A DNA stretch of 64,000 bases from Alkalihalobacillus sp. FSL W8-0930 (GCA_037965595.1 CP150183.1:992001-1056000); one strand, 5' to 3'. Shown: positions 35,007 to 43,490, counted from the first letter of the stretch. The notes: a model not told the origin generated them from the letters alone. Program-made: numbers and translations.

Positions 35007-35044
35007 GATAGCCAGCTGACATTATGATGTCAGCTGGCTTTTTA
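35007..35044 (+). terminator. Terminator after the RR-HK-ABC operon
   Basis: AGCCAGCTGACAT pairs perfectly with ATGTCAGCTGGCT over TATG, followed by TTTTT. Confidence 0.95.
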
Positions 35045-35225
35045 GGTGGATAAGAATCAATCGTTGTGTGGTCTTGCTATTTTTTGCTAACATCTTGAAC
35101 AATTTAACCGTTTTATGGTCAGAAACGTCTACAGAGATCTTGCTTCGTTCGACACTTCAAAAGAATTCCAGATCCCCTTACCATTTTATGTGTAGATCAT
35201 TTTCAAACTTTTTAGGAGGTTTTAG

Positions 35226-35789
35226 ATGATGAACAGGATGAGTTTTCTTTCAGTTATGAGTGCTGTGTTGCTAGTCGCCTCTCTAATCTTTCCAACCGGC
35301 CAGGCTTCTGCAGCATCCAGTGAAGAGCCATTACAATTTCCGCCAGAGGCTCTTGAAGCATTAGAAAGTAGTGTATATGTAGACACACAATCAAGAACGG
35401 CACACATTGACCAGGAAAAAGCATTAGAGCTTTACTCATTTACAGATGAAGAATTCACGCTTATTCAAGAACGACTTGATCAACTATCAGACGATCAAAT
35501 TCAAGAGATGATTAACTATGCAACACCTGATTCTGGAGATATTTCAACGCAAGTCGCTCCGGCCATCATCTGGGGAGGAATTGCGGTCATTGGGATCTTC
35601 ACAGGGGCAGCATTGTACTTTTCTTCAAAATATATGACACACCAAGAAAAACAAAATTTGATTAATCGCTGCTATGACATGGGCGGTTCACCATCCATTG
35701 ATTCGGGTGATGTAGGTGGAATGGGTGGAGAACCTCAAAAGGCATGGTGGAAGATGTCAAATGAGTACAGCTTTGAATGTGTCCAGTAG
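35226..35789 (+). CDS. Secreted/membrane-anchored protein of unknown function
   Basis: 187 aa (ATG-ATG at 35226/35229; TTAGGAGG upstream). A signal peptide (cleavage near ASAAS, residue ~30) is followed by an acidic helical region (LYSFTDEEFTLIQERLDQLSDD). A strongly hydrophobic segment (~112-135, VAPAIIWGGIAVIGIFTGAAL) and a short Gly-rich tail with two cysteines (RCYDMGG, FECVQ) follow. The plan, cleavable signal plus C-terminal hydrophobic stretch, recalls SdpC-like and other secreted killing proteins, but no family match can be claimed. A 33-codon membrane peptide gene follows. Confidence 0.7.
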   Translation: MMNRMSFLSVMSAVLLVASLIFPTGQASAASSEEPLQFPPEALEALESSVYVDTQSRTAHIDQEKALELYSFTDEEFTLIQERLDQLSDDQIQEMINYATPDSGDISTQVAPAIIWGGIAVIGIFTGAALYFSSKYMTHQEKQNLINRCYDMGGSPSIDSGDVGGMGGEPQKAWWKMSNEYSFECVQ

Positions 35790-35818
35790 CATGAACCCTA
35801 TAGAAAAGAGGTGATACC

Positions 35819-35920
35819 ATGGACTTACTTGACCTATTTATGTGGCTCATCATGGGCGTCATTGTATTTAGTTTAGGGATGCTAACGTATTCAACATTTA
35901 AAGATCAGAAAAATAAATAA
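35819..35920 (+). CDS. 33-aa single-helix membrane peptide
   Basis: AAAGAGGTGATACC precedes ATG 35819. The peptide MDLLDLFMWLIMGVIVFSLG... is one helix with a charged tail (STFKDQKNK). It begins 29 nt after the secreted-protein gene and is followed by a terminator, so the two form a small operon; it could help or protect against its neighbour. Confidence 0.6.
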   Translation: MDLLDLFMWLIMGVIVFSLGMLTYSTFKDQKNK

Positions 35921-35929
35921 GATAGTATG

Positions 35930-35967
35930 GAAGAGTTGGACATATAATGGTTCAACTCTTTTTTTGT
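35930..35967 (+). terminator. Terminator
   Basis: AAGAGTTG pairs with CAACTCTT across a ~14-nt loop, followed by TTTTT. Confidence 0.75.
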
Positions 35968-36033
35968 ATTAAAATAATTGAAGGAATTTAAAGAGTGTAT
36001 CAAGAAATCATTAAGGAAGAGGGGGAGTAGGTT

Positions 36034-36330
36034 ATGGAAAGAGAAAACACACAAGACACGCGTGGAAAGCGCCTAGCATTAGGCTCAATCGCCTTAATGC
36101 TTATTAGTATGATCATTTTTTACACTCAATTAATTGCAGATGCGGGCATTTATGTAGAAATTATTTTATTTGCTGTACTATCGATTGCTGGTATCACACT
36201 CGCTTATTTATCAGGGAAAGCTTCAAAGAGTTCCAAGCTATTTGTTGTTGGTGTGGCTGGAAATAGTTTTATGTTGATGATCAGTGGATTCTTGTTTTTG
36301 GTTATGTTGGTGGTTGAGTCTGGCACATAA
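36034..36330 (+). CDS. Small three-helix membrane protein, unknown
   Basis: 98 aa. A charged N-terminus (MERENTQDTRGKR) is followed by three helices (~14-33, 39-60, 72-93). GAGGGGGAG lies before the ATG. The following gene has the same size and layout, so the two may be diverged duplicates. Function unknown. Confidence 0.65.
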   Translation: MERENTQDTRGKRLALGSIALMLISMIIFYTQLIADAGIYVEIILFAVLSIAGITLAYLSGKASKSSKLFVVGVAGNSFMLMISGFLFLVMLVVESGT

Positions 36331-36348
36331 AATAGGGGGGACATCACA

Positions 36349-36627
36349 TTGAATAAACATGGAGTAGGTAGATTGTGTGGAATCGGATCACTCTTGTGTA
36401 TTGTTTTATATGTGATATGTTTTTTTGTATTGAGAGGTCCAAATTCAGATGTGTATCTTATCATCAGCATTGGAGGGATACTCTCAATCATTGGGATCCT
36501 TATAGCCATTGTATCTGCCATTCTTTCAAAAAGATTTGTTTATCTAATTATAGGTCTTCTGGGGAATTGTGCTGTACTTGCTTTGTCATATTTTTTATTA
36601 TTAGCTATGGGCATTAGTGAGCCTTAA
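36349..36627 (+). CDS. Small three-helix membrane protein, possible paralogue of the previous gene
   Basis: 92 aa from TTG 36349 with AGGGGGGAC upstream; no nearer ATG. Three helices (~8-28, 36-60, 65-88); LGNCAVLALSYFLLLAMG aligns loosely with the preceding protein's AGNSFMLMISGFLFLVML at the same position. Cotranscription with 36034 is likely (18-nt gap). Confidence 0.65.
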   Translation: MNKHGVGRLCGIGSLLCIVLYVICFFVLRGPNSDVYLIISIGGILSIIGILIAIVSAILSKRFVYLIIGLLGNCAVLALSYFLLLAMGISEP

Positions 36628-36653
36628 AATGTATATTAGAGCGAGGAATTTTA

Positions 36654-37082
36654 ATGAAAAAAAGTACGATGATCGTTTTGTTATGTTTAATTCTTGGTGT
36701 GTTAGGCGCTTGTAATCAACAAAACCAACCCAATCACGGAGTACAGGAAATTAAGCTGTATGAGTTGGTTGGTTATGAACAAGTTGATGATGAACCGATT
36801 GAGGAATGGACAGAGAAGGAAGATGTAGATCAGATGGTGTCCATTTTGCAATCGGCTAAAAAGATGGATGGGATTCTGGATATTGAACCCGCACAATATC
36901 GTTTAGATCTTATTGAACAAGAAGCGAATCCGATGTTTCTTTGGTTACGTGATGATACGACTGAAGCCATTTTAATGGAGCGAACGGAAGACGGGACAGA
37001 AGTGTATTATACGTTACTTGAAGACGAGACTTCGAGCTTGAAGGAACTGTTTCATCAGAGGGGAGTATTGGATGGAGAATAA
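36654..37082 (+). CDS. Putative lipoprotein, unknown
   Basis: 142 aa. Signal peptide with lipobox LGAC (Cys20): MKKSTMIVLLCLILGVLGAC, then an acidic mature domain (ELVGYEQVDDEPIEEWTEKE...). The end overlaps the hydrolase gene by 11 nt, so it is in one operon with 36034, 36349 and 37072. No family recognised. Confidence 0.75.
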   Translation: MKKSTMIVLLCLILGVLGACNQQNQPNHGVQEIKLYELVGYEQVDDEPIEEWTEKEDVDQMVSILQSAKKMDGILDIEPAQYRLDLIEQEANPMFLWLRDDTTEAILMERTEDGTEVYYTLLEDETSSLKELFHQRGVLDGE

Positions 37083-38316
37083 ACCAGAGATTCATGTTAC
37101 GCCTAGGCAAGCGTTAATTGATGAATGTACAACGATTACGGTATCAGGATGCACGCCTGAAGAGAAGCTAGACATTGAACTGAGACTGATTGACCAACAG
37201 GATCGTGAATTTAAGTCATCAGTGTGTATTAACGTAAATGAAAAAGGCGAACAAACCCTTCCCCAATCAGATGTGGAAGGGTTGTTTTGGTCTGCAGAAG
37301 AAGTCGGTAAGGTGCATGGTGATTACTTTTATAAATCGGATGCAGCTGAGCTTGAAATGAAGTGGACGTTGAAGCGAGAAGGTGAAGAAGTTGATCAGGT
37401 TACGGCCATTCGAGCATTTAAGCATGAGGATGTGAGTCGAGAGGTTGTTCGTGAAGATGGGGTGGTGGGAACACTTTTTTACCAAGAGCAGGATATGGTA
37501 AAACCAGTTGTAGTTGTTTTAGGAGGGTCGGATGGCGAGATTCAAGAGCATGCCGCCGCTCTGCTCGCTACTAAAGGCTACAACGTGTTTGCCTTAGCGT
37601 ATTTTGGTCAAGAGGGTGTGCCAAAGGATTTAGACCAGATCCCTTTAGAATCTTTCGATGGAGCCATTCAGTGGGTGAAGGGACGATTTAATATTGAGAA
37701 AGTGACACTCATTGGTTACTCCAGAGGTGCAGAAGCAGCATTATTACTTGCCTCCGTTTATCCTGATGAGTTTAAGGCCGTTGTGGCTGGGGCACCAGGT
37801 GCCTATGTGACCTCAGGTTTAAGAAATACAATTTATGCTCCTATTCCTTCCTGGACACTGAAAGGAAAGGATTTACCGTACCTCACCTTTAAGTATCGAC
37901 CTGCACAAATGTTCTCAATGCTTGGAGGGATGATTAAACGTAAGCCCGTTTCCTTTCTATCTATTTGGGAGAACAGCCTATCTAAGCCGGAGAAGCTGGA
38001 AGCGAGCCGAATAGAGGTCGAACGTATCAATGCTCCCTTGCTGCTTATCGCAGGTGGGCAGGATCAAGTGTGGCCCTCAGAGCGATTTGCGAGACAAATT
38101 GCGCAGGAAATAGAGGGAGAGTCACGCGAACTACATTTTGAAGAAGCTGGACATTTTCTTGCGTTCCCTTACGCATTACCAGGGATGCCAGCGAATGTGC
38201 TCATGCATGTAGGCGGTAGAATGATTATGGATTTTGGTGGAACGAAGGCAGCAAATGCAGAAGCTACAAAGAAATCGTGGAAGGAGCTACTTTGTTTCTT
38301 GGAGGAGTTTGCGTGA
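37072..38316 (+). CDS. BAAT/acyl-CoA thioesterase-like alpha/beta hydrolase
   Basis: 414 aa in two domains: an N-terminal Ig-like domain (~1-125, ITVSGCTPEEKLDIELRL; thioesterase/BAAT N-terminal type) and a C-terminal alpha/beta hydrolase (~140-410). The nucleophile is Ser in GYSRGAEAALLLAS, the acid in GGQDQVWPS and the His in EAGHFLAFPY. Relatives are acyl-CoA thioesterases and bile-acid-CoA:amino-acid transferases; bacterial ones are mostly uncharacterised and some act in antibiotic or lipid tailoring. No signal peptide. Starts 11 nt inside the lipoprotein gene. Confidence 0.88.
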   Translation: MENKPEIHVTPRQALIDECTTITVSGCTPEEKLDIELRLIDQQDREFKSSVCINVNEKGEQTLPQSDVEGLFWSAEEVGKVHGDYFYKSDAAELEMKWTLKREGEEVDQVTAIRAFKHEDVSREVVREDGVVGTLFYQEQDMVKPVVVVLGGSDGEIQEHAAALLATKGYNVFALAYFGQEGVPKDLDQIPLESFDGAIQWVKGRFNIEKVTLIGYSRGAEAALLLASVYPDEFKAVVAGAPGAYVTSGLRNTIYAPIPSWTLKGKDLPYLTFKYRPAQMFSMLGGMIKRKPVSFLSIWENSLSKPEKLEASRIEVERINAPLLLIAGGQDQVWPSERFARQIAQEIEGESRELHFEEAGHFLAFPYALPGMPANVLMHVGGRMIMDFGGTKAANAEATKKSWKELLCFLEEFA

Positions 38317-38329
38317 GTTGAGGGGAGCG

Positions 38330-38587
38330 GGGAATCGACGAAGAGAGCGTGGAATCGGCGTAGAGAGCCGGGAATCAACAAAGAGAGCACGGAATCGGCG
38401 AAGAGAGCAGGTGAATCGACGGAGAGAGCAGGGAATCGACGAAGAGAGCAGGTGAATCGACGGAGAGAGCAGGGAATCGACGAAGAGAGCAAGGAATCGA
38501 TGAAGAGAGCAAAGAATCAACGAAAAGAGTAAGGAATCAACAAAGAGAGTAAAGAATCAACAAAGAGAGCAGGAAGTCAACAAACAA
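38330..38587 (+). repeat. Tandem array, ~20-bp purine-rich unit, about 13 copies
   Basis: The unit GGAATCGACGAAGAGAGCA recurs about 13 times with variants (ggcgtagagagc, caacaaagagag). Spacing is 20 bp, with two units of 21 bp. It begins 16 nt after the hydrolase stop and ends ~40 nt before the end of the convergent DUF418 gene. The right-hand units are more degenerate and AT-rich. Confidence 0.9.
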
Positions 38588-38628
38588 GCCCCCTCATCTT
38601 CATGAAGGAGCTTACCAAACCCTAACTC

Positions 38629-39798
38629 TTAAGCCACTTTCTTAAATGGAGCATTTGAACATTTTCTCCAAATCCATTCAAGTGGTCCTGTCCCGAGATA
38701 TTTTACAAACAACTGAGCGACAATCATCATAACGGCTGTAATTCCTGCCCAGGCAGCTAGTACTTGATAGACATTTACAACAGGTGCGAGGCCAAGGCCC
38801 CAGCTGTAGAATAAAATGGAGCCTAGAATATTTTGCAGGACATAACAGCTTAAGGCTGTTTTACCGATCATTTCAAAGCGTGCAAGAATCCACTTTAATA
38901 CATTTCGTTCTAATAAAAAGGCAAGAAGTCCGATGTATCCAAGCGATAGCACCGGGGCGAAGAGATAGCGACTGGCCAGGTCAAAGACGTTACCAGGTAC
39001 AAAGACAAGGGCGTTTAATGGAATACCGAGTCCGAGTCCACAGACCATTAATCGTTTACGGATCGCGCGTCCTTTTTCGTCCTGGCTAAATGCGCCCGCA
39101 CGATATAAGCGAATGCCTAAAAGATAAAGAAACAAGTTCATACATATAATGGCGATCGCTTCAAAGCGTAATTCGATAAAATCGGAGAGTCTGAACTGAA
39201 TTTGTTCCAGATATGTACCTGTTGTATATACCGCTTCTGTTTCCTGGAACGAACCGATAAGCTCTTCGAGAGCGCCCTCTGCATTCATGAGCCACACCCA
39301 GGCAACGGAGATCAACATAAGACCAATAATATGAATCGTTGCGGCACCTGCCATAATCCAGTTTAATGTTTGATGACGAAGGCCTACAAGGAATGCGACG
39401 ATGATTCCGGTGAATGCATAACTCATTAAGACATCGTACTCAAAGACAAAGACAAAGTGCAGTAGCCCGTCTAACCCGAGTAAGATCATCGTCCATATAT
39501 ACATGCGGAGCCAGGGACGACCATCACGTAAAGATTTCTGATACTTCAGTTCAAGTCCGATTCCAAACATGATCGTAAGGAGCCCGAGGAATTTTCCGTT
39601 GGTGAACACGGCAAGAAAGCCATGTACCCATGCGTCGGCTGTGCCCATTCCTTCTTGCATGGTTAACAATGAGAGTGCTGCACCTGGATCAGCAAATAAC
39701 CAGATGTTTGTGCCAAGAGTGCCAATGATGGCAAAGCCTCGGAGTATATCTAATAAACGAATTCGATTTCCTTTTGAGTTGGTACTTATGGTTTCCAT
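38629..39798 (-). CDS. DUF418/YeiB-like membrane protein
   Basis: 389 aa from ATG 39798 (GGGGGATAG upstream; the longer frame starts at a TTG 39810). It begins RIRLLDILRGFAIIGTLGTNI, the DUF418/heparan-acetyltransferase-like motif, and has ~10 helices with the C-terminal DUF418 signature FEMIGKTALSCYVLQNILGSILFY and LGTGPLEWIWR near the end. Function unknown; members are often linked to acyl transfer at the membrane. Confidence 0.9.
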   Translation of the reverse strand: METISTNSKGNRIRLLDILRGFAIIGTLGTNIWLFADPGAALSLLTMQEGMGTADAWVHGFLAVFTNGKFLGLLTIMFGIGLELKYQKSLRDGRPWLRMYIWTMILLGLDGLLHFVFVFEYDVLMSYAFTGIIVAFLVGLRHQTLNWIMAGAATIHIIGLMLISVAWVWLMNAEGALEELIGSFQETEAVYTTGTYLEQIQFRLSDFIELRFEAIAIICMNLFLYLLGIRLYRAGAFSQDEKGRAIRKRLMVCGLGLGIPLNALVFVPGNVFDLASRYLFAPVLSLGYIGLLAFLLERNVLKWILARFEMIGKTALSCYVLQNILGSILFYSWGLGLAPVVNVYQVLAAWAGITAVMMIVAQLFVKYLGTGPLEWIWRKCSNAPFKKVA

Positions 39799-39869
39799 TC
39801 TATCCCCCAATCGTTATGTCTTCTTCCATCTATTCGGTTGAAACGCAAAAAAGTTTCAACATCTACCCA

Positions 39870-39899
39870 TTGAAATGGTATGCGTCATTTCGTTATAAT
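39870..39899 (+). promoter_or_regulatory. SigA-type promoter for a short RNA
   Basis: TTGAAA (39870-39875), an 18-bp spacer and a perfect TATAAT (39894-39899). No open frame follows; instead a hairpin-rich ~120-nt segment leads to a terminator at 40028. Confidence 0.75.
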
Positions 39900-39905
39900 A
39901 AAGCT

Positions 39906-40028
39906 AGAAATGGTTGAAAAAACTGCCCCCACGCTAATGGGAGCAGATAGCTGATCTTTATTGAGACTGGCGCAATAGAGCACAAATAAGCCCCGTGAGC
40001 GGTCAACTCATATACGGGGCTTATTTTT
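39906..40028 (+). ncRNA. Predicted antitoxin RNA of a type I toxin-antitoxin locus (RatA-like position)
   Basis: Transcription from the promoter at 39870 would give a ~120-nt RNA with a 5' hairpin (CTGCCCCCA...TGGGAGCAG, 39923-39948) and end at the terminator 39984-40028. It converges on the small toxin gene on the other strand and overlaps the 3' end of the toxin mRNA, the arrangement of txpA/ratA in B. subtilis. Expression has not been shown. Confidence 0.6.
39984..40028. terminator. Bidirectional terminator at the toxin/antitoxin 3' ends
   Basis: AAATAAGCCCCGT pairs with ACGGGGCTTATTT; T-runs flank both sides. It can end the toxin mRNA (minus) and the antisense RNA (plus), making both RNAs complementary over this region. 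Confidence 0.88.
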
Positions 40029-40104
40029 CATTTCTGAAAGACAGGATGGCAAGTACGAGCATGGAAAATCCGATCATGGTCGTTAGTGCCTCATAAACTG
40101 TCAT
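40021..40104 (-). CDS. Holin-like type I toxin (TxpA/Hol-Tox family), 27 aa
   Basis: ATG 40104, with AAGGGGGTGAGG 8 nt upstream, encodes MTVYEALTTMIGFSMLVLAI-LSFRNEK. The M-x-x-Y-E-A-L-x-x-M-I-x-F start and single helix are the signature of the putative holin-like toxin family that includes TxpA relatives. These insert in the membrane and kill when unopposed. CACCTCTTT just upstream can pair with the AAAGGGGGTG ribosome site, as in type I toxins whose translation is autoinhibited. A TATACT -10-like box lies at about 40165. Confidence 0.75.
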   Translation of the reverse strand: MTVYEALTTMIGFSMLVLAILSFRNEK

Positions 40105-40314
40105 GTATGGCCTCACCCCCTTTGTAAAGAGGTGCTGCCAGCCCCGTATGAAAAGATCTGCTAGGGTAAGTATACATAGATGTGGTACGGAGAAATAGAT
40201 AACTTTTGTCCCGATTTCTGAGGGCGAACTTGACTTTTGTCTAAAAAGCCTTCAATGTAAGTCTATTCGAATAAAAAAAGGCAGGTGTCATTCTGCGACT
40301 TAGCAGGTTTAATT

Positions 40315-41643
40315 ATGAAAGAACAATGGTCTTCTAAACTTGGATTTATTCTTGCGTCAGCCGGGGCAGCTATAGGGTTAGGTGCCTTATGGAGATTTCC
40401 GTATTTAACGGGAACCAACGGTGGTGGCGCCTTTTTCTTGCTCTTTATCTTTTTTACTGTATTGATTGGAATGCCGCTGCTAATTGCTGAATTTGTAATC
40501 GGTCGTGGATCAAAAAGGGAGGCTGTTTCGGCATACAAAAAGCTATCCGCTACAGGCTTGTGGAAATGGATTGGCCATTTTGGCGTAGTCGGTTGCTTTC
40601 TGTTACTCACTTTTTATGCTGTCATTGGCGGCTGGGTCCTCACATATACATTTCTTTCTTTAACTGGATCGATTTTAGAACCAGGTAGAGATTATGAAAT
40701 GTTATTTGGCTCCATCGTTGGCAGCCCGTTGATAAGTGCGATCGGTCTCATTGTTTTTATTGGTTTGAATGTCATTGTTCTCTCGTTTGGAATCAAAAAT
40801 GGAATAGAACGAGTGAATAAGTATTTAATGCCGCTTTTATTTGTCTTTTTACTAATCATCATTGTAAGAGGGTTAACGTTAGATGGGGCGATGGAGGGAG
40901 TGAAATTCTTCTTAAGTCCAGACTTCTTCAGTATTACAACGGCAGGCACACTTGAGGCACTTGGACAGTCCTTCTTCTCTTTAGCGGTTGGGTTTTCATG
41001 TATGGTGACCTACAGTTCCTATCTTGGAAATGAACAAAGTCTTCCGAGATCAGCTGGATCCATAGTGATTTTGAATCTTCTTGTTTCCCTCATGGCAGGG
41101 CTTGCCGTTTTTCCGGCTGTTTTTGCATTTAACCTTAGCCCGGATTCAGGACCAAATCTTTTATTTGTTGTTCTGCCTACTGTGTTTGAACAGCTGCCCT
41201 TCGGTGGATTATTCTTGAGCTTGTTCTTATTACTCTTCTTTTTTGCGACGATTACATCTTCATTTAGTTTGATGGAGATTATGATCTCGGCATTTACGCA
41301 AAACAAAAAGCATAAGCGTAATCGTGTGGCACTAATTAGTGGAATCCTGGTAGTCATTGCTGGCATTCCAGCGGCATTATCCAACAATGTACTGTCTGAT
41401 GTACTCATCCTTGATCGGACAGTCTTTGATCTGACAGACTTCTTTGTCTCAAATATTATGCTTCCCCTCGGGTGTTTATTTATCGCGTTATTTGTAGGCT
41501 TTAAAGTAAAGAAAAGCCTCTTGCTCGAGCAATACCGGATGGAAAGCGGCAGCCTTAGTGGAACAGCAAACTTATGGTATCTTCTGATGCAGACAATTGT
41601 TCCATTAGTTATTGTGATTGTGTTTATATTTGGACTGTTTTAA
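40315..41643 (+). CDS. Neurotransmitter:sodium symporter family transporter (YocR/YhdH-like)
   Basis: 442 aa from ATG 40315 (AGCAGG upstream; the GTG frame at 40285 has none). The N-terminal WSSKLGFILASAGAAIGLGALWRFPYL, with TM1 sodium-site glycines, then NGGGAFFLLFIFF and GNEQSLPRSAG, marks the NSS/SNF family (LeuT fold), with 11-12 helices. Members import amino acids, or occasionally other amines, with sodium; an alkaliphile would favour sodium coupling. Substrate unknown. Followed by the dispersed repeat with its hairpin. Confidence 0.93.
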   Translation: MKEQWSSKLGFILASAGAAIGLGALWRFPYLTGTNGGGAFFLLFIFFTVLIGMPLLIAEFVIGRGSKREAVSAYKKLSATGLWKWIGHFGVVGCFLLLTFYAVIGGWVLTYTFLSLTGSILEPGRDYEMLFGSIVGSPLISAIGLIVFIGLNVIVLSFGIKNGIERVNKYLMPLLFVFLLIIIVRGLTLDGAMEGVKFFLSPDFFSITTAGTLEALGQSFFSLAVGFSCMVTYSSYLGNEQSLPRSAGSIVILNLLVSLMAGLAVFPAVFAFNLSPDSGPNLLFVVLPTVFEQLPFGGLFLSLFLLLFFFATITSSFSLMEIMISAFTQNKKHKRNRVALISGILVVIAGIPAALSNNVLSDVLILDRTVFDLTDFFVSNIMLPLGCLFIALFVGFKVKKSLLLEQYRMESGSLSGTANLWYLLMQTIVPLVIVIVFIFGLF

Positions 41644-41649
41644 AACGAA

Positions 41650-41827
41650 GAGAGCTTGAAACATAACTAAAAATCAATGAAAAATGGCGAATGATTCTAC
41701 GATCGAATCATTCGCCATTCGTGTTTCTCAAAACGAGCGGAAGGAGAACCTGAGACTCCAGTGGAAACAGTGCGAGGTGAAGACTCTGTAGCGGTGTATT
41801 TCCGCGGAAGAGGCTGAGGCCGTACCC
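41650..41827 (+). repeat. Dispersed repeat, left part, interrupted by the IS4-type element
   Basis: It contains the hairpin AATGGCGAATGATTC / GAATCATTCGCCATT (41683-41719), the gagaacc(c)gagactcc block and gaggctgaggccgtaccc. It continues beyond the IS at 43406. It equals the copy at 48330 in order. The hairpin lies ~40 nt after the symporter stop and may double as its terminator. Confidence 0.85.
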
Positions 41828-43395
41828 CATAGCCGTCAAGTTAAGTAAAATCGGTTTAATTATAGACGATTCTTCGTTAGGATGGGGGTTTAACCAGTCC
41901 TAGGGAGGGATCGTTTGTGTCTTTAAAAGAGGAGTTCAGTACGTTTGCGAAAACCGTGTTGGACGTTTTATCTGTACCGAACCTTCGCCAATCTGCCCGA
42001 GACGTTGGGTTTGTACAGCGTCTAAAGAAATTAAAACCTGAGGATTTCTTGAGTATTTGTGCGTTTCTGCCTCAACCCGTGGGTTCTACAGAGTTAACAC
42101 AGCTTTGTGGAGCTCTTTCGCGTGAATCGAATACCCAGCTCTCCAAACAAGCCTTACACCAACGCTTCGATGAAAAAGGAGCCGCTTTTTTGAAGCATGT
42201 GTTTTTTCAATTGGCGGGCAAACAAGAGGTCATCGCCATGCCACCTCTTCCGGAGACCCCGTTTTCTCGGATCCGCATCTTAGATGCGACTTCATTTGAA
42301 CGACCAAGGAAAGAAGGTACTTCTTCAGATGGAGCGAAAATTCATTTAGAGTATGAGCTATATGAGGGGAAATTTTTGCATACCTTACTTTGCGGTTCAA
42401 GAGAAAGTGACCATCACGCCGCCTATGCATTAGCCGATACGATCCAGCCAGGAGATTTGATCATCCGTGATCTCGGCTACTTTTCTGGCGACCATTTGAA
42501 ACAAATTGATCGTGCAGGCGCTTCTTATATCACGCGGACGCCGGCCAATATGACCTATTGGACTAGAGATGATCAAGGGGAACGAATCCAAATCAAACCA
42601 GAAGAAGATGCGAAGCAGCTAGAACCGGGAGCGATCAAAGATTATGGGGTCATCCAATTAGGGGTCAAAGGAAAGAACACCCTTCAAACCCGTGTCATCG
42701 TGCAACGATTGACAGAGGATCAACAAAACAAGAGGAAAGCCGGTTTACGAAAAAGAAGACGGAAAGGGGGTCATACCCAATCCGCCGACAAAAAGGATCA
42801 TACCCAAATCCTTGCCACTAACCTAACACAGGAAGAAATGGATGTGCAAGCATTGTATCCGATGTATTCCTTACGCTGGCAAGTCGAGATTCTTTTCAAA
42901 ACGTGGAAATCCCTTTTCGCCATTGATCACGTGCGCGCGATGAATCCAGATCGGTTTCTCTGCCACATGTATGGGAAACTTATACACATTCTGCTTTCTT
43001 CGATGGTGGCGTTTCAATGCCGGTTCTATCTTCATCAAAAACACCACCTCGAAGGCAGTGAATACAAGTGTATCCATCATGCCAAAAGGGCTATAGAAGA
43101 GTCAAAAGGATACGCTCTCTATCATCGTTCTTCATTAGAAGACGTTCTAGAAAATATCTACGAGAACATTTACCGATATGGACGAAAAGACCATCGCCAC
43201 CGCCATCAAAGTCCCTATGACATCTTACAGATCGCCTATGAAACACATGCGCGTATGGAGTAAAACGGTAGAATCCGGTGCAAAAAAATATAAAAAGAGC
43301 CAATCTATCCATACGTACCCTGATGGAAAATACTAGATCCACTACAAGATAAAGGATGAGCTCTTTCTTTTTCCTTTCTTAACTTGACGGCTATG
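41828..43395 (+). mobile_element. IS4-family insertion sequence (IS231-like), complete
   Basis: 1568 bp bounded by perfect 18-bp inverted repeats, CATAGCCGTCAAGTTAAG at 41828 and its complement ending at 43395. The 10-bp target GGCCGTACCC is duplicated at 41818-41827 and 43396-43405, as expected for the IS231 group. One transposase gene inside. Intact ends and gene imply recent activity. The insertion splits a copy of the dispersed repeat. Confidence 0.97.
41917..43263 (+). CDS. IS4-family DDE transposase
   Basis: 448 aa from GTG 41917 (GGGAGG upstream). The DDE triad is visible: D in RILDATSFE, D in LIIRDLGYFS, and E in the Y-x2-R-W-Q-V-E-I-L-F-K-x-W-K signature (YSLRWQVEILFKTWK). KKLKPEDFLS and SKQALHQRFDEKG are N-terminal family features. 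The full length suggests it is functional and moves the element by cut-and-paste. Confidence 0.96.
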   Translation: MSLKEEFSTFAKTVLDVLSVPNLRQSARDVGFVQRLKKLKPEDFLSICAFLPQPVGSTELTQLCGALSRESNTQLSKQALHQRFDEKGAAFLKHVFFQLAGKQEVIAMPPLPETPFSRIRILDATSFERPRKEGTSSDGAKIHLEYELYEGKFLHTLLCGSRESDHHAAYALADTIQPGDLIIRDLGYFSGDHLKQIDRAGASYITRTPANMTYWTRDDQGERIQIKPEEDAKQLEPGAIKDYGVIQLGVKGKNTLQTRVIVQRLTEDQQNKRKAGLRKRRRKGGHTQSADKKDHTQILATNLTQEEMDVQALYPMYSLRWQVEILFKTWKSLFAIDHVRAMNPDRFLCHMYGKLIHILLSSMVAFQCRFYLHQKHHLEGSEYKCIHHAKRAIEESKGYALYHRSSLEDVLENIYENIYRYGRKDHRHRHQSPYDILQIAYETHARME

Positions 43396-43405
43396 GGCCG
43401 TACCC

Positions 43406-43490
43406 ACGGAAAGCGAGGGATTCTCCTGAAGCGGGTATTTTACTATGTTCGAGTTTTACTAACCGTATTAATGTAGTGTTACGGCATCTC
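43406..43490 (+). repeat. Dispersed repeat, right part after the IS
   Basis: It continues the copy broken at 41827: cgagggattctcctgaagcgg, then actatgttcgag and attaatgtagtgt, matching the end of the 48330 copy. Removing the IS and one target copy restores one continuous element. Confidence 0.85.

Noticed and set aside
36204-36521. 105-codon minus-strand ORF across two small membrane-protein genes
   Set aside because: It crosses two plus-strand genes with good ribosome sites and has a composition typical of antisense to membrane helices.
38169-38520. Minus-strand frames (LLSSSIPCSLRRF repeats) over the 20-bp array
   Set aside because: Repeat translation overlapping the 3' end of the thioesterase-like gene; no ribosome site.
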